This document shows positions 42,606 to 50,622 of a DNA stretch of 64,000 bases, piece by piece. Positions within the stretch are counted from its first letter, which is position 1, and the number at the start of each line of letters is the position of its first letter. Location: NCBI GenBank assembly GCA_023473665.1, contig JAMCYM010000003.1, positions 186,001-250,000 of the forward strand. The letters run 5' to 3'. A model generated the notes under the pieces. It worked only from the letters and a program-made list of their open reading frames with translations, had not been told where the DNA came from and did not search any database. Both the position numbers and the translations under genes were made by a program. Source of the stretch: Candidatus Marsarchaeota archaeon. GTDB taxonomy: Archaea > Micrarchaeota > Micrarchaeia > Micrarchaeales > Micrarchaeaceae.

Positions 42606-42845
42606 ATGAAACAGTATTTAGGCTCAATCTTCGTAGCTATAGCGATTATATTATTCGTTGCATCTGACATAGTTTATACTAACTATTACCATAAAGCAGT
42701 ATCAAGCGTTTCTAACTTTGGCTCATTGTTCACCGGCATATTTTGGTTCTTTATCGGTATAATAGCAGGAGCTATATTCTTTGCGATAGGGTTAATATGG
42801 GTTTATCCCAAAGGAGCTAAATGGTTAGCAGAAAGAGGTAAATGA
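42606..42845 (+). CDS. Two-helix small membrane protein (island 2)
   Basis: A 79-residue protein with helices at about 6-24 and 38-62 and a short basic C terminus (KGAKWLAERGK). It lies 14 bases after the preceding gene and 16 before the next, implying one transcript. No family recognised. Confidence 0.5.
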   Translation: MKQYLGSIFVAIAIILFVASDIVYTNYYHKAVSSVSNFGSLFTGIFWFFIGIIAGAIFFAIGLIWVYPKGAKWLAERGK

Positions 42846-42861
42846 ACGTATAAGTGATTAT

Positions 42862-43170
42862 ATGGAAAAGGAAGACAAGGAACTATTAGAAAAAATAGAT
42901 AAAATCGGAAATATTTTAATCGAAAATCAAAAGATTTCAATAAAAAATATCGGGGTCAACACATTTCTACTTACTACTGCTATACTTTTATCTGTTAGTT
43001 CTATTTCCATATCTATAATAAAAGGAATAACGATGTTTTATATTTATGTTTTAGTTATTATTTCCATAGCTGCTAGTGGTATAATAAGTTATTTACATTT
43101 AATCCTGCTGAATAAAAACCTAAAACAAAAAAAGAAAAATGCTAATCTTCCTCCATCAAACCCTGTATAA
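42862..43170 (+). CDS. Small membrane protein with acidic N terminus (island 2)
   Basis: A 102-residue protein: a charged helical N terminus (MEKEDKELLEKIDKIGNILI), two hydrophobic helices (about 33-80) and a lysine-rich tail (NKNLKQKKKN). The layout recalls small toxin or signalling membrane proteins, but no specific family is evident. It is the last gene before the inverted repeat and tRNA-Arg(GCG). Confidence 0.5.
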   Translation: MEKEDKELLEKIDKIGNILIENQKISIKNIGVNTFLLTTAILLSVSSISISIIKGITMFYIYVLVIISIAASGIISYLHLILLNKNLKQKKKNANLPPSNPV

Positions 43171-43282
43171 AATTGTAAAGAAGAGATAATTTTCTTTCAA
43201 GCATTCATCGTCTTTATATCACGCAGGAAAACCAAATAAGTGTTCAAACCTTTTTATAAGGGTTCCTTACTTGAAGTTAAAC

Positions 43283-43355
43283 GCCCCCTCCGGGATTTGG
43301 ACCCGGGTTTCAAGCTCCGCAAGCTCGCGTTCTGTCCAAGCTATACTAAGGGGGC
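43283..43355 (-). tRNA. tRNA-Arg (anticodon GCG)
   Basis: A 73-base gene. Acceptor GCCCCCT pairs with AGGGGGC; anticodon stem CGAGC/GCTTG encloses TTGCGGA, giving GCG; T-arm CCGGG/CCCGG encloses TCCAAAT. The T-loop has C where T55 (pseudouridine 55) is almost universal. The D-stem shares the A.A mismatch with tRNA-Arg(CCG). No intron or encoded CCA; base 43282 gives a G discriminator. Reads CGC and CGU. Its 3' end is the apparent integration site of island 2. Confidence 0.88.
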
Positions 43356-43380
43356 ACAGTAAAGCAATATCTGATAACTA

Positions 43381-43390
43381 TTTATATATC
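43381..43390 (-). promoter_or_regulatory. TATA box for tRNA-Arg(GCG)
   Basis: GATATATAAA on the minus strand begins about 26 bases before the tRNA 5' end, close to ideal archaeal spacing. Confidence 0.5.
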
Positions 43391-43430
43391 AGTGTCGTTT
43401 GCTTATTAAAACCGCGCACTTATCATCGGT

Positions 43431-44495
43431 TTGAGCGATGTTAGCGTGTTCCACACCTATTTAACAATCTTGATACCTGCCATTGTCGCGTTTGTGATAA
43501 CGCTGATCGCGACAAAGTTTATCATCGGCTACATGCGCGAGGCAGGAATAACGATAACCGACCACAACAAGGCCGACAAAAGGAAGCTGCCCAGCGGTGG
43601 CGGCATAGCAGTCGCGTTCGGCTTCACCATAGGCCTGCTTGCATATATATTCGGTAGCAGCTTCAATCTCTATTCGCCAGTGGTGCATCTGTACGAGCTG
43701 TTCGCTGTTCTTACTGCAGTGCTGCTGATAACTGTAAGCGGGTTCCTTGACGAGCTGGTGTTCAGGGGCGATGTGCAGAAGCTCACTGTCACAAAGGACA
43801 GGAAGGACACGAAGAGGGGCCTGAGGCAGTGGCAGAGGCCATTGCTCACGCTGGTAGGGGCGCTTCCATTCATGGCGATCAATGCAGGCGTGTCTACGAT
43901 AGAGCTGCCGTTCATAGGCCAGGTGTCGTTCGGGCTCTTCTATCCGTTGCTGATAATACCGCTTGCCGTCATATTCGTATCAAACTCATTCAACCTGCTC
44001 GGCGGCTTCGACGGAATAGCGAGCGGCAGCGCGCTGGTCCTCAGCGGGGCCATGCTGCTCTACGGCATACTGTTCAGCAGCTACATAGGCGCGCTTCTGT
44101 CAGGCGTGCTCTTCGCCACAGTGCTCGCGTTTTTCCTCTTCAACGTCTATCCTGCGAAGATCATACCTGGCGACAGCTTTACTTTTGGCGTGGGCGCAGC
44201 CCTCCTTGGCATAATGGTGCTGGGCAACATGGAGGCTTTCGGAGTGATAATATTCCTGCCTTTCTTCGTGGAGTTCTTCCTGCATTTGCGCAAGAAGTTC
44301 AAGGTCACAGACCTGGGCAAGCTGCAGCCTGACGGCACGTTGGCGTCACAGTACGGAAAGAAGGTCTACAGCTGGACGCACCTTATCATGAACATGAAGC
44401 GCTGCAAGGAATGGGAAGTGTCGCTCTACATGTGGTTGATAGAAATAGGGTTCGTGGCACTGGCCTTCGGGCTAAAGTTCCTTAATCTCTTATAA
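43431..44495 (+). CDS. GlcNAc-1-phosphate:polyprenyl-phosphate transferase (GPT/AglH-like)
   Basis: A 354-residue polytopic enzyme of the PNPT family, which moves a sugar-1-phosphate from a UDP-sugar to dolichyl phosphate to start N-glycan assembly. About ten membrane helices are visible. Family signatures: TDHNKADKRKLPSGGGIAVA near the N terminus, SGFLDELV, NSFNLLGGFDGIASGS and PAKIIPGDSFTFGVGA. The sugar is inferred. TTG 43431 is the only suitable start upstream of the first helix. Dolichol kinase-like and cis-prenyltransferase genes lie within 6 kb. Confidence 0.87.
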   Translation: MSDVSVFHTYLTILIPAIVAFVITLIATKFIIGYMREAGITITDHNKADKRKLPSGGGIAVAFGFTIGLLAYIFGSSFNLYSPVVHLYELFAVLTAVLLITVSGFLDELVFRGDVQKLTVTKDRKDTKRGLRQWQRPLLTLVGALPFMAINAGVSTIELPFIGQVSFGLFYPLLIIPLAVIFVSNSFNLLGGFDGIASGSALVLSGAMLLYGILFSSYIGALLSGVLFATVLAFFLFNVYPAKIIPGDSFTFGVGAALLGIMVLGNMEAFGVIIFLPFFVEFFLHLRKKFKVTDLGKLQPDGTLASQYGKKVYSWTHLIMNMKRCKEWEVSLYMWLIEIGFVALAFGLKFLNLL

Positions 44496-44518
44496 GCCCG
44501 GCTTTTGATTGTGCTTGG

Positions 44519-44878
44519 TCATGGCTGAACTTTGGCCCTGATCACGTCGACTGTAGGTCGCCTGAACGGCCTGGCTTTGCGCCTTACCGCTGCGCGTTTT
44601 TTGGTCGGGTTTCCGTAAACCAGCACGCGCCCGCCATTTGTGCCTATAAGCTCTAAATCCGAGTGCCTGATGAGCGCCTTCCTGCCAGCATAATTGGCAT
44701 AGAGCCTCGCCTCTCCTACCATGTCCTTGACGGTCTCCTCGATCTCCCTCTCAAGGCACGCGACCGCATTCTCGTTTATGCGCTCTGCACCTGCCTTCTT
44801 GAGGAATTCCTCGACGTCGTAGAGACTAAATCCTCTCTGTTTCAAATTACCTGCCCCCCAAAATGTGAAGATTAGCAC
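44519..44878 (-). CDS. Archaeal histone-fold protein with basic C-terminal tail
   Basis: Up to 119 residues. FLKKAGAERINENAV followed by a long helix and YANYAGRKALIRHSDLEL matches the archaeal histone pattern (AGAERVS...HAGRKT...DIEL). Unlike the usual 66-70-residue histones it continues for about 37 residues with a very basic tail (NPTKKRAAVRRKARPFRRP). Archaeal histones wrap DNA as dimers or longer polymers; a tail of this kind could alter packing. ATG 44878 or TTG 44845 (LKQRGFSLYD) may be the start. The divergent promoter region contains CTTTTAAATT near 44912. Confidence 0.8.
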   Translation of the reverse strand: MLIFTFWGAGNLKQRGFSLYDVEEFLKKAGAERINENAVACLEREIEETVKDMVGEARLYANYAGRKALIRHSDLELIGTNGGRVLVYGNPTKKRAAVRRKARPFRRPTVDVIRAKVQP

Positions 44879-44910
44879 CCAAGAGTGCAGAGTAGTTATT
44901 AAAGGTAAGG

Positions 44911-44921
44911 CTTTTAAATTA
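44911..44921. promoter_or_regulatory. TATA element in the histone/endonuclease IV divergent gap
   Basis: CTTTTAAATTA reads as a TATA box in both directions: toward the histone gene (start 44878, about 30 bases away) and toward nfo (start 44978, leader of about 30 bases). A second box, TTATTAAAGG, lies nearby at about 44898. Confidence 0.4.
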
Positions 44922-44977
44922 AGCTACGTGCCGCGGAGTAGCGGCATTCATGCAAATGCAAATCTGTCGTCGATATA

Positions 44978-45853
44978 ATGATAAGGTTTGGGTTCCATCT
45001 TTCCATAGCTGGCGGCGTGTCCAACTCCGCGATGGAGGCATGCTCAAAGCATTACGGTGCCTTCCAGCTCTTCACCGCCAGCTCCAGGTCGTGGGAGCAG
45101 AAGCCAATAGGCAAGGGCGATGCCGAGACCTTCAGGGACTACGTCGCAGAATGCGGCACCGAGCCCTATGCGCATATACCCTACCTGTGCAATCCGGCCT
45201 CGTCCAACCTGCCTGTGCTCAGGAAAAGCAGGTCCATGCTCGTAAAGAACTTGGAGAACTGCGCCATGCTCGTAGTGAAGAGCCTGGTAATACACCTCGG
45301 CTCGCACCTCGGGAAAGGCACAGATTACGGCATAGCCATGGCTGTTGAATCCATAGGCAGCGCTCTCGACTCGGTGGGCGGCGTCGGCATACTGCTGGAG
45401 AACACGTCTGGCTACACCAACAGCATTGGCTCGAAGTTCGGCGAGATCGCCGAAATAATAGACGGCGTGGGCTCGCGGCGCCTAGGCCTCTGCCTGGATA
45501 CGTGCCATGCATTCGCAGCCGGCTACGAGCTGCGCACGCCTGAAGGCATAAGCTCAATGGTAAAAGAGATTGAAAGCGGGATAGGCCTCGACAGGCTGGG
45601 CCTTGTGCACCTGAACGACGCTAAGTTCGAGAAGGGCAGCAGGCTAGACAGGCACTGGCACATAGGCAAGGGATTCATAGGAGAGAAGGGCTTCGAGGCG
45701 CTTTTCTCCAATGAAGCATTCAGGCACGGGAGCTTCGTGATGGAAACACCTATAAACGCGCAAGGCGGCGAGGCAAGCAATACAAAGGCGCTTCTCAAGA
45801 TCCTTGCCAAGGTGCATCTGACTGCTAATCAGATGGCAGCAAAGATCGCGTAG
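44978..45853 (+). CDS. nfo: Endonuclease IV (AP endonuclease)
   Basis: A 291-residue zinc-dependent base-excision-repair nuclease that cuts 5' to abasic sites. It starts IRFGFHLSIAGGVSNS and carries the zinc-ligand regions VIHLGSH, LLENTSG, LCLDTCHAFAAGY, LVHLNDAK, DRHWHIGKG and METP, a complete set. Length matches the family. It overlaps the convergent kinase-like gene by 25 bases at its 3' end. Confidence 0.94.
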   Translation: MIRFGFHLSIAGGVSNSAMEACSKHYGAFQLFTASSRSWEQKPIGKGDAETFRDYVAECGTEPYAHIPYLCNPASSNLPVLRKSRSMLVKNLENCAMLVVKSLVIHLGSHLGKGTDYGIAMAVESIGSALDSVGGVGILLENTSGYTNSIGSKFGEIAEIIDGVGSRRLGLCLDTCHAFAAGYELRTPEGISSMVKEIESGIGLDRLGLVHLNDAKFEKGSRLDRHWHIGKGFIGEKGFEALFSNEAFRHGSFVMETPINAQGGEASNTKALLKILAKVHLTANQMAAKIA

Positions 45854-46644
45854 AGCGCCACGGCCCCTATTGCGACAAGCGCATTGTCGTCAACGCGCGT
45901 TTCGATGCTTTCCAAGAATGCAAGCGCGAGCGCGGCCGGCAGTGCATACCACCCTATCAGCGGCACGCCAAGTGCTCCAACCACTGCGAAGAATGCGAGA
46001 GAGCCCGCAAGGCTCTTGTTCTTCGAATATGGTAGCTTTATCCTGCCGAAAAATGTGCCAGTGAGCGTAGCTGCAGCGTCGCCTAAAAACAGCGCCACGA
46101 ATGCGAACTCCAAATAGCTGTTCTGGTATATGAAAGATGCGACAAGAAGCGCCCCGAACGCCAGCAGCGCTGCGCCCTTCCCATATATTACATCGGGTTT
46201 CTCCAGCCTTCCAAGCAACTTAGCCACTGGGCCGCCTTTGTAATGATTCAGGGCGGCATTCAGCATATAGAGTACCAACATGCCGGCCAGGAGCACATAC
46301 CGTGCGGTCGTCTGCCCAGTAAAATAGAACAGCGCTATCACGACTACGCCGATGACTGCATGGACTATGTCCCTCCTGCGCTCAACGCGATGATCGGCCT
46401 TGCGCTTTTGCCTTTTCTCATATGCCGACGCCACAATCCATCCGGCCAGGCCGCCTATCGCAACAGCTCCGATGAAAATGTCGAAAAACCCGGCATATGT
46501 GAAGAACACGAACGCTATTACAAGTGCCGTCATGCCGAGCGTGAACTTGAAGAGGCTGCTCCTGTAGTAGCATGCGAGCAGGGCCGAGAGCGCTGCCACT
46601 GATACTCCAAGCGCATACATCGGAAGCTGCACGCCATACCCCAT
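45829..46644 (-). CDS. CTP-dependent polyprenol (dolichol) kinase-like membrane protein
   Basis: A 271-residue polytopic protein. The C-terminal half contains FLGDAAATLTGTFFGR and SKNKSLAGSLAFF, matching the signature of the dolichol kinase/phytol kinase/CDP-DAG-like family, which phosphorylates polyprenols with CTP. It would regenerate or make dolichyl phosphate for the GPT-like enzyme nearby, using product of the cis-prenyltransferase three genes upstream. Substrate assignment is by family and context. Confidence 0.75.
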   Translation of the reverse strand: MGYGVQLPMYALGVSVAALSALLACYYRSSLFKFTLGMTALVIAFVFFTYAGFFDIFIGAVAIGGLAGWIVASAYEKRQKRKADHRVERRRDIVHAVIGVVVIALFYFTGQTTARYVLLAGMLVLYMLNAALNHYKGGPVAKLLGRLEKPDVIYGKGAALLAFGALLVASFIYQNSYLEFAFVALFLGDAAATLTGTFFGRIKLPYSKNKSLAGSLAFFAVVGALGVPLIGWYALPAALALAFLESIETRVDDNALVAIGAVALYAIFAAI

Positions 46645-46660
46645 CTAATCCCATGTCGTA

Positions 46661-48505
46661 TCATATGAAATATATGATCCAGGCGGCTGCGAAGAAGCCT
46701 GCCGCTATTATCAGCGGCACAAGCATCTTCATCGATGCCACCATCGAATCCAGCGCTGTGACAACCTTTTCGCGCTGGTTCGAGCCCCATACGCTGAACC
46801 TCTCCATCACGCCGTGCATGTAGAAAGGCCTTGCAGGCTCCATGCCCGCTAGCGCCTTCTCTATCGCTGCGTCTACGAACGGAGCCAGCTTCTTGAAGCT
46901 GGTAGTCCTCCCAAGCACGTTGCTGGCCACGCTGCCAAGCGAGTTCACGTAATGCGTGTCTGTAGTCAGCACCTCCGCCTCAAGCCCGTGCCTCTTGCGC
47001 ACGTGCTTTATGATCTCGTCCCTGAGCTGCGGCAGCATGTTGTTGGCGTTGAACTGCAGTATGGCGTACTTGCATCTCCCTATCGAGAAAATGGCGGCAT
47101 TCAGCGCTCCTGGAGCTATGTCGGTAGAGCCAGCAAGCGAGTGCATCTCCACGGCAGCTGCGCCGAACGAGAGCCCTGCCGACCTGTGCTCCACCACGAG
47201 CGACCTTGCGGCGCTGACATACTCGTCAAGCCTGCGCGACGGGAACCTTATGGTGGCAAGCTCATCCTTTGATGCAGATTCGTACCTGGAATTGTGCATG
47301 TCTATCAGCACCGGGTTCTCGAAGTGCTTCTCGAGCGTCTTCCTTATTACAGCAGCAGCCTCGGGCGTTATGTCTTCGGTTATCTTCGGCGCCCTTGTGA
47401 GCAGGGTAAGCCCTACGTTCCCGAATGCGATGGCCGTTATGTTCGAATCGCCGTACCTGCTGCGCAGCAGGACCGCGCCCTTTCCTGTCGGAGACGCGCC
47501 ATTCAGGCCCTCCTCAAACGAGCGCCTCACTACTGCGTATTGGTCGTTCGATATGGCGTTGTAGTCATCGTTTACCGCTGTGTGCATCACGAAGGTCGGA
47601 GCCTTTGTAAGTGCGTTGCCGCGCCTTTCCAGCATGTACGGGAAGTTGCTGCTGCCCAGCGTGCCGACAGGGCCGTAATGTATGTCAGGCACAAAGAACG
47701 TGCCCAGGATCTTGCCAGCCCTGCTCTTCATCACTATAGTGTGCGTGTCGATCGGTATGCGCATGCCGACCTGGGCTCCACCGCTCCTGGCCGGAGTGGT
47801 GACGTTTATGTTGAAGAGCCAGTTCTGCAGCATCTGCGTGAATGCGTCTATGCCGCTGTAGCCAAGGCTCTTGCGCAGCGGCGAGTCTACCAGGTAGAGC
47901 ACCAGGTATGTCATGATAAGGAAAACAAAGACGCCAGCATAAAGCTTGATGAGCAGTGGCCCCAGCGGGCTCAGCGTCACGAACGTGAACCTGCTTGATG
48001 GTATGAAGAACAGGACATTAAGCGTGGGCTGCGCAACCGACAATAGCGCCGCTGCCTTGCCCCTGTGGAGCAGCATCTTGTTGACGAAGATCCACCAGCT
48101 GAACAGGCTTGCATCGCCGAGCAGTATTATTATCACGCTTATGTAGTAAAGGTGCGTCAGGGCATACACGGTGCCGCTGAGCACCAGGAACACGGAGTAC
48201 GAGACCGTGGCTACAAGCGTGGCAAAAAGGATGTATTTCAGCCCTACGTACCGGCGCGCAGACTTTGCTATCAGCACGGTGAGGATCGCTGGCAGCACTA
48301 TGGCAAGAAGGCCGGTCAGCACCCCGCCTATCAGGATGTGCGGGAAGTGCGTGGCTGCCATGCTGTAATTCGAGAGCAGAACGTCGAACGTGCCTGCCAC
48401 CAGGCCTACTGCTACAAGCAGCGCGAGGAGCCAGGCGCTGTTCGGCAAATGCCTGGAGAACAGGCCTACGTGCCTCAGCGAACCGCTGTAGCTCTTGTAA
48501 GCCAT
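46661..48505 (-). CDS. DUF2070 archaeal membrane protein
   Basis: A 614-residue protein with about seven N-terminal membrane helices (to about residue 220), a long soluble domain (DIHYGPVGTLGSSNFPYM; TAVNDDYNAISNDQYAVV) and a final C-terminal helix pair ending at the membrane. This is the archaeal DUF2070 layout. Function is unknown. It lies between the polyprenol kinase-like gene and uppS on the same strand, with gaps of 16 and 11 bases, which hints at a role in lipid-carrier or envelope biology. Confidence 0.8.
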   Translation of the reverse strand: MAYKSYSGSLRHVGLFSRHLPNSAWLLALLVAVGLVAGTFDVLLSNYSMAATHFPHILIGGVLTGLLAIVLPAILTVLIAKSARRYVGLKYILFATLVATVSYSVFLVLSGTVYALTHLYYISVIIILLGDASLFSWWIFVNKMLLHRGKAAALLSVAQPTLNVLFFIPSSRFTFVTLSPLGPLLIKLYAGVFVFLIMTYLVLYLVDSPLRKSLGYSGIDAFTQMLQNWLFNINVTTPARSGGAQVGMRIPIDTHTIVMKSRAGKILGTFFVPDIHYGPVGTLGSSNFPYMLERRGNALTKAPTFVMHTAVNDDYNAISNDQYAVVRRSFEEGLNGASPTGKGAVLLRSRYGDSNITAIAFGNVGLTLLTRAPKITEDITPEAAAVIRKTLEKHFENPVLIDMHNSRYESASKDELATIRFPSRRLDEYVSAARSLVVEHRSAGLSFGAAAVEMHSLAGSTDIAPGALNAAIFSIGRCKYAILQFNANNMLPQLRDEIIKHVRKRHGLEAEVLTTDTHYVNSLGSVASNVLGRTTSFKKLAPFVDAAIEKALAGMEPARPFYMHGVMERFSVWGSNQREKVVTALDSMVASMKMLVPLIIAAGFFAAAWIIYFI

Positions 48506-48516
48506 GAGAACACTGC

Positions 48517-49230
48517 CTACCTGCCGTACCTCCTCTTCCTTCTTGAGAACTCGGAGATCGCCCTGCCGAGGTCCCTCTCGGAGAAGTCGGGCCAGTACTT
48601 CTTCGTGAAGTATAGCTCTGAATAGGACGACTGCCAGGGCATGAAGCCGGACAGCCTGAGCTCGCCGGACGTCCTTATTATCAGGTCGGGCTCTGGAACT
48701 GCGGCAGTGCGCAGCTGGCTGCGCAGCAGCGCCTCGGTTATGCGCCTCTGCTTTTCGCGCAGCGCATTATAGACGAGGATCTTGGCCGCATGCAGTATGT
48801 CTTCCCTGCCTCCGTACGCTATGAGCAGGTTTATCGTGAAGTCCTTGTACCTCTTCGTCTTCGATTCAAGCGACCTTAGGGCCCTGCTGACGTTCTGTGG
48901 CAGAAGCTCCATGTTTCCGAAGATCTTGACGCGCGCGCCGTTCTTGGCGAGAAGGCCGAGCACATTCCTGTCGTGCGCCGTCTTTATGTAGAGCCTGTAC
49001 AGCACGCTGAGCTCCGCCCTGTTCCTGCCATTCAGGTTTTCAGTAGATAGCGCCCACACCGTGAACGTCTTCACGCCGAGCTTCTTCAGCCATATGCCGA
49101 AGTCTATGGCCTTCTTGATGCCGAGGCCGTACCCGCTTAGCAGCGTCATCCTATGGTTTCTGGCCCAGCGCCTGTTGCCATCAGGTATGAGCGCGACGTT
49201 CTCCGGTATGTTCTCAATTTCCCTACGCAT
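48517..49230 (-). CDS. uppS: cis-Prenyltransferase (undecaprenyl/polyprenyl diphosphate synthase)
   Basis: A 237-residue enzyme that elongates prenyl diphosphates with cis double bonds to make the glycan lipid carrier. Family motifs: ALIPDGNRRWARNH with the catalytic Asp, FTVWALSTENLNGR, LLIAYGGREDI, LIIRTSGELRLSGFMPWQ and YSELYFTKKYWPDF. ATG 49230 gives the family start; the frame is open 10 codons further. First of a run of three genes (uppS, DUF2070, kinase-like). Confidence 0.93.
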   Translation of the reverse strand: MRREIENIPENVALIPDGNRRWARNHRMTLLSGYGLGIKKAIDFGIWLKKLGVKTFTVWALSTENLNGRNRAELSVLYRLYIKTAHDRNVLGLLAKNGARVKIFGNMELLPQNVSRALRSLESKTKRYKDFTINLLIAYGGREDILHAAKILVYNALREKQRRITEALLRSQLRTAAVPEPDLIIRTSGELRLSGFMPWQSSYSELYFTKKYWPDFSERDLGRAISEFSRRKRRYGR

Positions 49231-49395
49231 GTTACCGCATCGAATGCACTGAACGTGCAAAACAGCGTCTAACTACGCCGTGTACCTCTGGTTACCCTGT
49301 CATCAATCAGCATTAAATATCTGCATTTGTTATTACTTATATTAATGGGAATTATTAAATATTGCTAACCCTAGCCAAGCCCGTCCGGTGCCAGA

Positions 49396-50622
49396 ATGGA
49401 CCTTTTCGACCTCTACAAAATAAGCGACATCTCCGAGATAAAGGGGAACGACGAGGCCGTGAGGCAGCTGTCCGATTTTGCCATAGAGGTACAGGCAAAA
49501 CGCGCCCAGATGCCCCCTCTCGTTTATGGGCCGCCGGGCACAGGCAAGACTGCAGCTGTCCATGCGCTTGCGGCCCGCCACAACTGGAACCTGATAGAGC
49601 TCAACGCCAGCGACTACCGGGACAGCGCCACGGTGAAGCGCATACTGATATCTTCTGCGACCTCGTCGTCGCTGTTCGGCACGAGGAACGTCATACTTCT
49701 GGATGAGATAGACGAGCTCAGCGCAAGGTTTGACAGCGGTGCGCAGGCTGCAGTATCATCGTTGATCGAACAGTCGCGCAACCCCATAATATTCATAGCC
49801 AACGACAGGTGGAGCAGGTCGATCTCGTTCCTCAGGTCGCGCACCATGCCTGTCGCATTCAAGAAGGTTTCCGTGCAGTCGATCGTAGGTGTGCTGGAAA
49901 GGCTCTCAGACGCGCACGGCATGGGCGTGCAGCGCGACGTCCTATACGAAATAGCTGCCCGGACCGACGGCGACGTCAGGAGCGCCATAAACGACATGTA
50001 CGCAGTGGCGAGCGCGCAGCAGAAAACGATAGAGGTCATAGGCATGCGCGACAAGAAGCACGATGCCTTCGCGACGCTTGACCATATTTTCATGGCCAAC
50101 ACGCTTGCGGCTTCTCTGCGCGCCGCATCATCGGTCGGCCTGGAGCCCGAGATGCTCGTTAACTATCTGGAGGAGAACGTGCCGCGTCGTTATGCAAACA
50201 GCGCCGACCTGTCAAGGGCGATGTCCAGCATAGCCGACGCGTCGAAGTACCTTAACCGCGCCAACCGCTCCCACTACTACACGTACTGGCGGTATGCGAA
50301 CGTGCTCATGTCGGGCGGCGTCTCGCTGGCAAAGGACAACTATCCCAGCACGTCCGAGCGCTATGCATTTCCCAGAGTGATCAAGTCGCTTAGCGCATCG
50401 AAGGAGGAGCGCAGCACGGGCGTCGCCATAGCGGGCAAGCTGCAGCGCGTCATAAACTCCAACATAAGGGAGATACGCAGGACCGACATGGCGCTGCTGG
50501 CGCACATGGCGCGCCTCTCGCAGCAGTCAGGCATGGACATAGAGGCTGTGCACGACTTCTTCATGCAGAAATACGGCCTTACGCCCAAGGAAATCTCGTG
50601 GATGGAAGCTAACTACGCGTGA
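49396..50622 (+). CDS. rfcL: Replication factor C large subunit
   Basis: A 408-residue clamp-loader subunit that opens and places PCNA on primed DNA. AAA+ motifs: Walker A YGPPGTGKT near 43-51, the archaeal RFC box IELNASDYRDS, Walker B NVILLDEIDEL and the sensor FIANDRWSRSISFLRSR. The C-terminal collar domain is present. The usual lysine-rich tail with a PCNA-binding motif is absent: it ends QKYGLTPKEISWMEANYA. The small subunit gene is not in this window. It overlaps the convergent DHH gene by 14 bases. Confidence 0.9.
   Translation: MDLFDLYKISDISEIKGNDEAVRQLSDFAIEVQAKRAQMPPLVYGPPGTGKTAAVHALAARHNWNLIELNASDYRDSATVKRILISSATSSSLFGTRNVILLDEIDELSARFDSGAQAAVSSLIEQSRNPIIFIANDRWSRSISFLRSRTMPVAFKKVSVQSIVGVLERLSDAHGMGVQRDVLYEIAARTDGDVRSAINDMYAVASAQQKTIEVIGMRDKKHDAFATLDHIFMANTLAASLRAASSVGLEPEMLVNYLEENVPRRYANSADLSRAMSSIADASKYLNRANRSHYYTYWRYANVLMSGGVSLAKDNYPSTSERYAFPRVIKSLSASKEERSTGVAIAGKLQRVINSNIREIRRTDMALLAHMARLSQQSGMDIEAVHDFFMQKYGLTPKEISWMEANYA

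Larger units (their letters stand above)
41841..43292. mobile_element. Integrated element between ribA-like gene and tRNA-Arg(GCG)
   Basis: CGCCCCCTCCG occurs at 41841-41851 and again at 43282-43292, where it is the 3' end of tRNA-Arg(GCG): the layout of an attL/attR pair left by integration at a tRNA. TGAAGT precedes both copies within 4 bases. Just inside, TAAGGAACCC (41867-41876) is the reverse complement of GGGTTCCTTA (43260-43269). The enclosed DNA is AT-rich and carries three membrane-protein genes, with no integrase. It may be a non-autonomous or decayed element. Confidence 0.62.
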
